DNA of 64,000 bases, taken from positions 376,003-440,002 of the forward strand of contig NZ_SZPR01000011.1 in assembly GCF_005280195.1 (NCBI RefSeq), written 5' to 3'. This DNA comes from Streptomyces galbus. Its GTDB lineage: Bacteria > Actinomycetota > Actinomycetes > Streptomycetales > Streptomycetaceae. A program made the translations under genes and the position numbers. This document shows, piece after piece, positions 25,078-32,682 of this stretch (its first letter is position 1; each line of letters opens with the position of its first letter). The notes beneath the pieces are model-generated. The model saw nothing but the letters and a program-made list of their open reading frames with translations, was not told the DNA's origin and searched no databases.

Positions 25078-26007
25078 TCACCCCCGCTCCGGCGGCCTGC
25101 CCCCCACCCGCTCCACCGCCCGCGCGCCCGCCCGGCACCCCCGCGCCGCCGCGGCCTCCAGCCCCGTGCCCGCCAGCAGCGCCGCGAGGAACGCCCCCGT
25201 GAAGGCGTCCCCGGCGCCCGTGGTGTCCCGGGGCTCCGCCGGTGCGGCGGCGACGCGGGCGACGACGCCGCCGGCCCGGGCCACGACCGCACCCTTCGAG
25301 CCGCACTTGGCCACCACCAACGGCACATGGCGGCTCAGCTCGGCCGCCGCGCCCTCCGCGTCCGGCAGCCCCGTCAGCAGACAGGCCTCGTCCCGGCTCG
25401 GCAGCAGCACGTCCACCCCCTCGACCAGGTCGAGGAAGCGGCCGGCACCCAGCTCGCGGAGGAACCCCGCCGACGCCGGATCCAGACTCGTCGGCACACC
25501 CCGCGCGCGGGCCGACGCCGACGCCACGCGCACGAGCGCCCGCCCGGACGACGAGAACAGCAGGTAACCCGACAGGTGCAGCCGCGCGACCCCGTCGAGC
25601 AGGTCCTGCGACCAGTCCGCGGGCTCCAGCCGCAGTGACGCCCCGCTGTCGGTGAGGAACGTCCGCTCCGCCGCCGCACCCGAGTCCACCAGGCAGATCA
25701 CCGTCCCGGTCGGTGCCTCGGGATCGACGACGAGCACCGGACGCACCCCGGCCGCGCGCAACGCCCGCTCGTGCCACGCCGCCGCGTCCGCGCCCACCCG
25801 CCCCAGCAGCCGCACGTCCGCGCACCCCGTGTACGCCGCCCAGCACGCCACGTTGGCGCCGGCGCCGCCCGGCAGGGTGCGGATCTCGGCGGCCGTGTCC
25901 GTCCCCGCGGCGAGCGGCCCCCGGTGCCGGGCCACGACATCGGTCACCACGTCCCCGACGACCAGCAGGGCCCCGCCACCGGGACCGCCCGTCGCCTCCC
26001 TCGTCAC
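25078..26007 (-). CDS. PfkB-family kinase, probable pseudouridine kinase
   Basis: The 309-residue protein has the ribokinase/PfkB features: LLVVGDVVTDVVARH at the start, GGAGANVACWAAYTG (signature 1) and DTTGAGDAFTGAFLAAL (signature 2 with the catalytic Asp). It overlaps the psuG stop codon by GTGA, and PsuG acts on pseudouridine 5'-phosphate, so the kinase very likely makes that substrate from pseudouridine (PsuK). This substrate assignment rests on context only. Confidence 0.85.
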   Translation of the reverse strand: MTREATGGPGGGALLVVGDVVTDVVARHRGPLAAGTDTAAEIRTLPGGAGANVACWAAYTGCADVRLLGRVGADAAAWHERALRAAGVRPVLVVDPEAPTGTVICLVDSGAAAERTFLTDSGASLRLEPADWSQDLLDGVARLHLSGYLLFSSSGRALVRVASASARARGVPTSLDPASAGFLRELGAGRFLDLVEGVDVLLPSRDEACLLTGLPDAEGAAAELSRHVPLVVAKCGSKGAVVARAGGVVARVAAAPAEPRDTTGAGDAFTGAFLAALLAGTGLEAAAARGCRAGARAVERVGGRPPERG

Positions 26008-26912
26008 GCCCCGGCCCAGGCCGCGGCGATGCGGGCCGCCAGCCGCACGTTGCCGCGCACCGCCGCCAGGTTGGCCTCCAGGGAGGCGCCGTCGGTGTGG
26101 CGGACGAGGTGGTCCAGCAGGAAGGGAGTGACGGCCTGGCCGGTGACGCCCTCCGCCTCGCACGCGCGCAGGGCCTCGGCGAGCACCCGCGCGTGCAGCT
26201 CCGGGTCCAACTGCTCCCGCTCGGGGACGGGGTGGGCGACGATCAGCGCCGAATCCGGCCCTCCGACCGCGTCCTGAGCCCGCATCACCTCGGCCACCTG
26301 CTGCGGCGTCTCCAGCGTCCAGTCGACCGGGTGCCCCGAGTCGGACAGGTAGAAGCCGGGGAAGCGGTCCGTGCCGTAGCCGGCCACCGCAACGCCCAGC
26401 GTCTCCAGCCGCTGCAGCGTCGCCGGCACGTCCAGGATCGACTTCACCCCGGCGCACACCACCGTGATCCTGGTACGCGCCAGCAGCCCCAGGTCGGCCG
26501 ACTCGTCCTGGGTCAGCGTCCATTCCCGATGCACCCCGCCGAGCCCGCCGGTCGCGAACACCCGTATCCCCGAGCGCGCCGCCAGCAGCGCCGTCGCCGA
26601 CACCGTCGTCGCCCCGCTGGCGCCCGCGGCCACCGCGAGCGGCAGGTCGCGGTGGCCCAGCTTGCGGATCCCGTCCTCGTTCGCGACCCGCTCGACCTGC
26701 TTCTCGTCCAGACCGATGTGCGGCCGTCCGTTCAGCACGGCGATCGTCGCCGGTACGGCGCCCTCCGCGCGGACCGCCGCCTCCAGTTCGAGCGCCACCC
26801 GGAGGTTGCGCGGGCGTGGCAGCCCGTGGGCGATGATCGTGGACTCCAGCGCCACCACCGGGCGACGCGCGTCCACCGCTTCCCGTACCTCTTCCGACAC
26901 CACCGACGTCAC
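26004..26912 (-). CDS. psuG: pseudouridine-5'-phosphate glycosidase
   Basis: PsuG cleaves the C-C glycosidic bond of pseudouridine 5'-phosphate to uracil and ribose 5-phosphate, using a metal ion. The 302-residue protein shows the family motifs VVALESTIIAHGLPRPRN, PATIAVLNGRPHIGL, ATGGLGGVHREW and VCAGVKSILDVPATLQRLET (quoted in part), with the conserved lysines in the last. GTG 26912 follows AGGAGG with a suitable spacing. It is the first gene of a two-gene unit with the PfkB kinase. Confidence 0.95.
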   Translation of the reverse strand: MTSVVSEEVREAVDARRPVVALESTIIAHGLPRPRNLRVALELEAAVRAEGAVPATIAVLNGRPHIGLDEKQVERVANEDGIRKLGHRDLPLAVAAGASGATTVSATALLAARSGIRVFATGGLGGVHREWTLTQDESADLGLLARTRITVVCAGVKSILDVPATLQRLETLGVAVAGYGTDRFPGFYLSDSGHPVDWTLETPQQVAEVMRAQDAVGGPDSALIVAHPVPEREQLDPELHARVLAEALRACEAEGVTGQAVTPFLLDHLVRHTDGASLEANLAAVRGNVRLAARIAAAWAGA

Positions 26913-26996
26913 GCGCCTGCCTCCTGTCCCTCGCCCTCCCCTCATCCCTGGCGGGTGCCACCCCCCGTCAAACCCCCGCCCGGGCTCGGCATGGCC

Positions 26997-27551
26997 TCAG
27001 AACAGCGGCTCGGGCAGCACGCCCTCCAGCGCGAGCAGCTTGCGCTTGGTCTCCAGGCCGCCCCCGAACCCACCGATCCCGCCGCCGCTCTCCACGACCC
27101 GGTGGCAGGGCACCAAGACCGGCAGGGGATTGGCGCCCATCGCCGTGCCCACCGCCTGAGCGGCCCCCGGCTGCCCCACCCGCCGCGCCAGATCGCCGTA
27201 CCCGACCACCGCGCCGAACGGCACGCCCTCGGCCAGCGCGCGCAGCACCTGGCGGTTGAAGCCGGAGATCAGCGACCAGTCCAGCGGCAGCGCGAAGCTG
27301 TGCAGCTCGCCCGCGAAGTAGGCGTCCACCTGGCGTATCGCCTCGGCCAGCAGCGGCGAGTCCGGCGCCTCGACGGGCGTCGTGCCGAGCCGCTCCGCGA
27401 GCCGGGCGAGCGCCTTCTCCCGGACCGGGTCCGTCGCGTGGAACACGACGTTGACCAGACCCTCGCGGGTCGCGGCCAGCAGCAGGGGGCCGATCGCGGT
27501 CCCCACGACGGCCCACACCACCTGCTGCTCGTTCTGCCCCTGGCTGTCCAT
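26997..27551 (-). CDS. ogt: O6-methylguanine-DNA methyltransferase
   Basis: Ogt repairs O6-alkylguanine by moving the alkyl group to its own cysteine. The 184-residue protein carries the acceptor motif PCHRV with Cys149, the upstream helix-turn-helix GFNRQVLRALAEGVPFGAVVGYGDLA (quoted in part) with the arginine finger, and the asparagine hinge NPLPVLVPCHRV. There is no ribosome binding site. A perfect damage-type promoter ends 6 bases before the ATG, which suggests a leaderless, DNA-damage-induced message. Confidence 0.95.
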   Translation of the reverse strand: MDSQGQNEQQVVWAVVGTAIGPLLLAATREGLVNVVFHATDPVREKALARLAERLGTTPVEAPDSPLLAEAIRQVDAYFAGELHSFALPLDWSLISGFNRQVLRALAEGVPFGAVVGYGDLARRVGQPGAAQAVGTAMGANPLPVLVPCHRVVESGGGIGGFGGGLETKRKLLALEGVLPEPLF

Positions 27552-27557
27552 GCCCCC

Positions 27558-27580
27558 ACCGTACGGCCGCCCACTGACAA
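27558..27580 (-). promoter_or_regulatory. DNA-damage promoter (PafBC/RecA-NDp type) of ogt
   Basis: Read on the minus strand, TTGTCAGTG is followed by eight bases and TACGGT, an exact match to TTGTCRGTG-N8-TAnnnT. The -10 element ends 6 bases before the ogt start codon. The motif class is established for LexA-independent damage induction in actinobacteria; its use here is inferred from the sequence. Confidence 0.88.
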
Positions 27581-27621
27581 CGCCCGGGGAGCGCGGGCCG
27601 GCCTCGACGCCGTCCGTCCGG

Positions 27622-28512
27622 TCAGTGCCCGGAGACCGCCCCCCGCACCACGTCCGGCTTGTTGCTGATCAGCCCGTCGGCGCCGTACCCGACGACGGTG
27701 CGCGCGGTGTCCGCGTCGTCCACCGTCCAGGCGAACAACCGCAACGGCACACCGTGCGGCCCCGTCTGCGCGTGCACCGCGGAGACGTAGGCGGCGGACA
27801 GCGACGTGTGCGAGGGGTTGACCAGGTCGACGAACCGCGCGTACGCGGGCAGGTCCGCCGTCTTCGGTGTACCGAGGAGGCCGGTGCGCACCGCCGGCTC
27901 GAGCGCGTGCACGGTGCGCAGGCTGTCGGCGCTGAAGCTCTGCACGATCAGCCGGCCGGCGAGGTGCCGCTGGTCCAGCCAGCTCTCGTTGCCGAGCTCC
28001 TTGAGGATCTGCTGCTCGATCCCCGGGTACAGCTCCGGGTTCTTGATCTCCAGGAGCAGGCTCTGGCGGTGGGAGTCGACCGTGCGCAGATACTGCTCCA
28101 GCGTCGGCACGCGCGTGCCCGCGTACGCGGGGGAGAACCAGCCGCCCGCGTCGAGCCGGGCGATCTCGGCGGCGGTGAAGTCCTTCACCTTCCACGGCGC
28201 GCGGTCCGGGAAGACCTGCTCCACGTCCGTGGTCCGGCCCAGTCCGTCGTCGTGGATCACCACGAGTGCGCCGTCCTTGGTGCGCTGGACGTCGTTCTCC
28301 ACCCAGCGGGCGCCCCGGGCGGCGGCCTCGTCGACGGCGGCCAGGGTGTTCTCGGGTGCGTAGGCGGAGGCCCCCCGGTGCGCGACGACGGTCGGCGCCA
28401 CGGCCCGCGCCGCACCGGTGCCGGTCAGTCCCGCCCGGGCGTCGGACGCGGGGAGCAGAAGGGCCACCAGGCCCAGGAGCGCGGTGGTCAGGGCGGCAAC
28501 GCGCGGGTGCAT
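27622..28512 (-). CDS. secreted glycerophosphodiester phosphodiesterase
   Basis: The 296-residue product has a signal peptide (MHPRVAALTTALLGLVALLL, cleavage near ASDARA). The GDPD motifs follow: VAHRGASAYAPENTLAA (catalytic His and Arg, Glu in PENT), WVENDVQRTKDG (metal ligands, with the usual E-x-D here as ENDV), VVIHDDGLGRTT, and LLLEIKNP. It should hydrolyse glycerophosphodiesters outside the membrane to glycerol 3-phosphate. The mature domain is close to the family length. Confidence 0.92.
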   Translation of the reverse strand: MHPRVAALTTALLGLVALLLPASDARAGLTGTGAARAVAPTVVAHRGASAYAPENTLAAVDEAAARGARWVENDVQRTKDGALVVIHDDGLGRTTDVEQVFPDRAPWKVKDFTAAEIARLDAGGWFSPAYAGTRVPTLEQYLRTVDSHRQSLLLEIKNPELYPGIEQQILKELGNESWLDQRHLAGRLIVQSFSADSLRTVHALEPAVRTGLLGTPKTADLPAYARFVDLVNPSHTSLSAAYVSAVHAQTGPHGVPLRLFAWTVDDADTARTVVGYGADGLISNKPDVVRGAVSGH

Positions 28513-28720
28513 GCGTACTCCTCGTGTCGAGCGGACTCCGGACCGTCACGTACGGCTCAACTGTGACAGCACGGAGTCAACGACGGTGGGGTACGGCACG
28601 GCCGTACGATGAACGCCTTTGCCCGGGGCCGTTCACTCCCGCCGCAGATGTGGCAAGGTCGTGTTTCTTTGCCGGAGAGTCGTTCGACCGTTCCGGCGCC
28701 CGTCATACTCTCTGCGTCGA

Positions 28721-28744
28721 CCACGACCGCCCGCGCGGTCGTGG
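28721..28744. promoter_or_regulatory. perfect 10-bp inverted repeat upstream of the MHYT gene
   Basis: CCACGACCGC, a four-base loop, and GCGGTCGTGG lie 53-76 bases before the MHYT gene start. A possible -10 element CATACT (28703-28708 region) stands just upstream, so the hairpin may be in the transcript leader or be an operator. The rest of the 284-base divergent gap shows no gene. Confidence 0.5.
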
Positions 28745-28796
28745 GAGGGGGGCGCTTTCGGGCACATCGAGCACCACGGCGGAAGGGCAGCCGCGC

Positions 28797-29663
28797 ATGC
28801 AGGGCACGGTCGACGGATTCAGCTACGGACTCGTCACCCCGCTGGTGGCCTACCTGATGGCCTGCCTCGGCGGTGCGCTCGGCCTGCGCTGCACGACAAG
28901 AGCCATGCGCGTCGCGCAGTCCTGGCGCCCCGGCTGGCTCGCCCTCGGATCGGCGGCCATCGGCTCCGGCATATGGACCATGCACTTCGTCGCGATGATG
29001 GGCTTCACGGTCCACGGCGCGCCGATCCACTACGACAAGCCCCTCACGTACGCCAGCCTGGGCGTCGCGATCGTCATGGTGGGGGTCGGGATCTTCATCG
29101 TCGGCTACAAGGGCGCCTCCGGAACGGCGCTGTTCACCGGCGGCACCCTCACCGGCCTCGGCATCGCCTCCATGCACTACCTGGGCATGGCCAGTCTGGA
29201 GCTGAACGGGCAGCTGGAGTACAACACCCTGACCGTCGGCTTCTCCGTGGTCATCGCGATGGCCGCCGCCACCGCCGCCCTGTGGGCGGCCGGACAGGTG
29301 CGGGGACTCCTGTGGAGCGTCGGCGCCAGCCTCGTCATGGGACTCGCCGTCACGGGCATGCACTACACGGGCATGGCCGCGATGAGCGTCCACCTGCACG
29401 ACACCGGTGCACCCGGCACGGGGGACTCGCCCGCCGCGCTCCTCGCGCCGATGCTGATCGGCCCGCTCGCCTTCCTCTGCCTCGCCGGGGTCGTCGTCCT
29501 GTTCGACCCGCTGATGGTGACGGGCAGGCCCGACTGGACGCCCACCGAGCACAAGCCCGGCGTACCGGCCCACGCGAGCGCCCCGCGGACCGGGCGGCGG
29601 CCCGCCGTGCGCCCCGGCCGCAGGAGCCTCCGGCTGGAGCACCGCGCACCCCAGAACCGCTGA
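28797..29663 (+). CDS. MHYT-domain integral membrane sensor-like protein
   Basis: The 288-residue protein has seven predicted membrane helices and three MHYT-type motifs: [11 protein letters not shown] near residue 60, [12 protein letters not shown] near 125 and [13 protein letters not shown] near 185, the hallmark of this domain. MHYT domains are proposed to bind copper and sense oxygen, CO or NO; that is a family proposal only. There is no GGDEF or EAL output domain; the C-terminus is a basic tail of about 45 residues. GGAAGG lies before ATG 28797. Confidence 0.9.
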   Translation: MQGTVDGFSYGLVTPLVAYLMACLGGALGLRCTTRAMRVAQSWRPGWLALGSAAIGSGIWTMHFVAMMGFTVHGAPIHYDKPLTYASLGVAIVMVGVGIFIVGYKGASGTALFTGGTLTGLGIASMHYLGMASLELNGQLEYNTLTVGFSVVIAMAAATAALWAAGQVRGLLWSVGASLVMGLAVTGMHYTGMAAMSVHLHDTGAPGTGDSPAALLAPMLIGPLAFLCLAGVVVLFDPLMVTGRPDWTPTEHKPGVPAHASAPRTGRRPAVRPGRRSLRLEHRAPQNR

Positions 29664-29673
29664 CCGGAGCCCG

Positions 29674-29696
29674 TTGTCAGTGGGGGGTCGTACGGT
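29674..29696 (+). promoter_or_regulatory. DNA-damage promoter (PafBC/RecA-NDp type) of uvrB
   Basis: TTGTCAGTG (29674-29682) is followed by eight bases and TACGGT (29691-29696). The ATG of uvrB is 7 bases further on, with no ribosome binding site between, which fits a leaderless transcript. The geometry is the same as at ogt. Confidence 0.88.
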
Positions 29697-29703
29697 TGAT
29701 GGC

Positions 29704-31860
29704 ATGCGGCCCGTTTCACAGATCGAACGCACGGTGGCGCCCTTCGAGGTCGTCAGCCCCTACCAGCCCAGCGGCGACCAGCCGGCGGCCATCGCCGAGC
29801 TGGCCCGACGCATCCAGGCGGGTGAGAAGGACGTCGTCCTGCTGGGCGCGACCGGCACCGGCAAGTCCGCCACCACCGCGTGGATGATCGAGCAGCTCCA
29901 GCGGCCCACCCTGGTGATGGCGCCGAACAAGACGCTGGCCGCCCAGCTGGCCAACGAGTTCCGCGAGCTCCTGCCGAACAACGCGGTCGAGTACTTCGTC
30001 TCGTACTACGACTACTACCAGCCCGAGGCGTACGTCCCGCAGTCGGACACCTACATCGAGAAGGACTCCTCGATCAACGAGGAGGTCGAGCGCCTGCGCC
30101 ACTCGGCGACGAACTCGCTGCTCACCCGCCGTGACGTGGTCGTGGTGGCCTCGGTGTCCTGCATCTACGGCCTGGGCACCCCGCAGGAGTACGTGGACCG
30201 CATGGTGCCGCTCAGGGTCGGCGACGAGATCGACCGTGACCTGCTGCTGCGCCGCTTCGTCGACATCCAGTACACGCGCAATGACATGGCGTTCACCCGC
30301 GGCACCTTCCGCGTGCGCGGCGACACCATCGAGATCTTCCCGGTGTACGAGGAGCTCGCCGTCCGCATCGAGATGTTCGGCGACGAGATCGAGGCGCTCA
30401 CCACGCTGCACCCGCTCACCGGCGAGATCATCAGCGACGAGCAGCAGCTGTACGTCTTCCCCGCCTCCCACTACGTCGCCGGACCCGAGCGCATGGAGCG
30501 GGCCGTCAACGACATCGAGAAGGAGCTGGGGGACCGGCTGGCCGAGCTGGAGAAGCAGGGCAAGCTCCTGGAGGCGCAGCGCCTGCGCATGCGCACCACG
30601 TACGACATCGAGATGCTCCGTCAGATCGGCACCTGCTCCGGCGTGGAGAACTACTCGATGCACTTCGACGGCCGCCTGCCCGGTTCCCCGCCCAACACGC
30701 TGCTCGACTACTTCCCGGAGGACTTCCTCCTGGTCATCGACGAGTCGCACGTGACCGTGCCGCAGATCGGCGCCATGTACGAGGGCGACGCCTCCCGCAA
30801 GCGCACCCTCGTCGACCACGGCTTCCGGCTGCCCTCGGCCCTGGACAACCGCCCGCTGAAGTGGGAGGAGTTCCAGGAGCGCATCGGCCAGACCGTCTAC
30901 CTGTCGGCGACCCCGGGCACCTACGAGCTGTCCCGCGGGGACGGCGTCGTCGAGCAGATCATCCGCCCCACCGGCCTCGTCGACCCGCAGGTCGTCGTCA
31001 AGCCCACCGAGGGCCAGATCGACGACCTCGTGCACGAGATCCGCAAGCGCACCGAGAAGGACGAGCGCGTCCTGGTCACCACCCTCACCAAGAAGATGGC
31101 CGAGGACCTCACGGACTACTTCCTGGAGCTGGGCATCCAGGTGCGTTACCTGCACAGCGACGTCGACACCCTGCGCCGGGTCGAGCTGCTGCGGGAGCTG
31201 CGCAGCGGCGAGTACGACGTCCTGGTCGGCATCAACCTGCTGCGCGAGGGCCTGGACCTGCCCGAGGTGTCCCTGGTGGCCATCCTGGACGCCGACAAGG
31301 AGGGCTTCCTGCGCTCCGGCACCTCGCTGATCCAGACCATCGGCCGTGCCGCGCGCAACGTCTCCGGCGAGGTCCACATGTACGCCGACAAGATCACCCC
31401 CGCGATGGAGCGGGCGATCGACGAGACCAACCGCCGCCGGGAGAAGCAGGTCGCCTACAACAAGGCGAACGGCATCGACCCCCAGCCGCTGCGCAAGAAG
31501 ATCAACGACATCGTCGCCCAGATCGGGCGCGAGGAGATCGACACCGAGCAGCTGCTCGGCACCGGCTACCGCGCGAAGAAGGACGGCCGGCCCACCAAGG
31601 CCCCGGTGCCCTCGCTCGGCGACAAGTCGCTCAAGGGCGCCAAGGGCTCCAAGACCGTCAAGCCCGCCCACGGCAAGGCCCGCGAGACCGTTCCGACCGA
31701 CAGCCCCGCGGCCGACCTCGCCGCGCAGATCGAGGAGATGACCGAGCGCATGCGGGCCGCCGCCGCGGACCTGCAGTTCGAGATCGCGGCCCGGCTGCGC
31801 GACGAGGTCTCGGAGATGAAGAAGGAACTGCGCCAGATGAAGGAGGCCGGACTGGCCTGA
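29704..31860 (+). CDS. uvrB: UvrABC excision nuclease subunit B
   Basis: UvrB verifies DNA damage and loads UvrC in nucleotide excision repair. The 718-residue protein has Walker A GATGTGKS at residues 48-55, the beta-hairpin [13 protein letters not shown] near 100, helicase motifs such as [13 protein letters not shown] and GRAARN, and a C-terminal UVR domain ([23 protein letters not shown]) that contacts UvrC. The linker between the helicase core and UVR domain is lysine- and proline-rich. The start ATG 29704 gives [14 protein letters not shown]. Confidence 0.98.
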   Translation: MRPVSQIERTVAPFEVVSPYQPSGDQPAAIAELARRIQAGEKDVVLLGATGTGKSATTAWMIEQLQRPTLVMAPNKTLAAQLANEFRELLPNNAVEYFVSYYDYYQPEAYVPQSDTYIEKDSSINEEVERLRHSATNSLLTRRDVVVVASVSCIYGLGTPQEYVDRMVPLRVGDEIDRDLLLRRFVDIQYTRNDMAFTRGTFRVRGDTIEIFPVYEELAVRIEMFGDEIEALTTLHPLTGEIISDEQQLYVFPASHYVAGPERMERAVNDIEKELGDRLAELEKQGKLLEAQRLRMRTTYDIEMLRQIGTCSGVENYSMHFDGRLPGSPPNTLLDYFPEDFLLVIDESHVTVPQIGAMYEGDASRKRTLVDHGFRLPSALDNRPLKWEEFQERIGQTVYLSATPGTYELSRGDGVVEQIIRPTGLVDPQVVVKPTEGQIDDLVHEIRKRTEKDERVLVTTLTKKMAEDLTDYFLELGIQVRYLHSDVDTLRRVELLRELRSGEYDVLVGINLLREGLDLPEVSLVAILDADKEGFLRSGTSLIQTIGRAARNVSGEVHMYADKITPAMERAIDETNRRREKQVAYNKANGIDPQPLRKKINDIVAQIGREEIDTEQLLGTGYRAKKDGRPTKAPVPSLGDKSLKGAKGSKTVKPAHGKARETVPTDSPAADLAAQIEEMTERMRAAAADLQFEIAARLRDEVSEMKKELRQMKEAGLA

Positions 31861-31863
31861 CGG

Positions 31864-31891
31864 ACGGCCGGTCCGACCCGGACCCGGCCGT
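31864..31891 (+). terminator. hairpin after uvrB
   Basis: ACGGCCGGTCC and GGACCCGGCCGT can pair with one bulged base directly after the uvrB stop codon. There is no T-run. Confidence 0.5.
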
Positions 31892-31974
31892 TGCGGGAGC
31901 CCCCCGCCGACGTGCCGTACCCGGGCACGCCCTGTGTTGCAAGACCGACACAAAGTGCGCTCCTGGGTACGGCA

Positions 31975-31997
31975 CTGTCAGTGGCCTTGCGTAGGGT
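31975..31997 (+). promoter_or_regulatory. near-perfect DNA-damage promoter upstream of terD
   Basis: CTGTCAGTG (31975-31983), eight bases, then TAGGGT (31992-31997) match the motif TTGTCRGTG-N8-TAnnnT at every position except the first. The extended form TGTCAGTGGC-N6-TAGGGT also fits the version described for Streptomyces damage promoters. The start would give a leader of about 50 bases. Confidence 0.75.
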
Positions 31998-32053
31998 TCA
32001 GGTCAACCGCGCAGACCGCGGCAACAGGGGACGTTCGAGAGGGGAATCAGCGC

Positions 32054-32632
32054 GTGACCGTCAACATGACCAAGGGTCAGGCCATCAGTCTGCAGAAGAA
32101 CGACGGGGGCAGCCTGACCGCGGTGCGCATGGGTCTCGGCTGGCAGGCGGCCCCCCGGCGTGGCCTGTTCGGCTCCCGCACGCGGGAGATCGACCTCGAC
32201 GCCTCGGCCGTCCTCTTCGCCGACAAGCAGCCCGTCGACGTCGTCTTCTTCCGCCACCTGGTGAGCGACGACGGCTCCGTGCGCCACACCGGTGACAACC
32301 TCGTCGGCGGTGTCGGCCAGGGCGGCGACGACGAGGCCATCCTGGTGGACCTCGCGCGCGTGCCCGTCCACATCGACCAGATCGTCTTCACCGTGAACTC
32401 CTTCACGGGCCAGACGTTCCAGGAGGTGCAGAACGCCTTCTGCCGCCTGGTCGACGAGACCAACGGCCAGGAGCTGGCCCGCTACACCCTCGCGGGCGGC
32501 GGTGCCTACACGGCGCAGGTCATGGCGAAGGTCCACCGCGCGGGCCCGGGCTGGACGATGACCGCCCTGGGCACCCCGGCCAACGGCCGCACCTTCCAGG
32601 ACCTGATGCCGGCCATCCTGCCGCTGCTGTAG
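32054..32632 (+). CDS. TerD family protein
   Basis: The 192-residue product is a TerD-type calcium-binding stress protein: MTKGQAISLQKNDGG at the N-terminus, DLDASAVLFA, the acidic loop TGDNLVGGVGQGGDDEAILVDL (quoted in part here as TGDN and GDDE) and VFTVNSFTGQTFQEV. Members are linked to tellurite resistance and general stress. GTG 32054 with GAGGGG upstream is used; a second start ATG is 12 bases later. It lies under a candidate damage promoter and before a larger TerD-domain gene. Confidence 0.93.
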   Translation: MTVNMTKGQAISLQKNDGGSLTAVRMGLGWQAAPRRGLFGSRTREIDLDASAVLFADKQPVDVVFFRHLVSDDGSVRHTGDNLVGGVGQGGDDEAILVDLARVPVHIDQIVFTVNSFTGQTFQEVQNAFCRLVDETNGQELARYTLAGGGAYTAQVMAKVHRAGPGWTMTALGTPANGRTFQDLMPAILPLL

Positions 32633-32682
32633 TACGGCGGCGACCGCACCCACAACACAAGACGCGACACAGGGGGAAGGCG

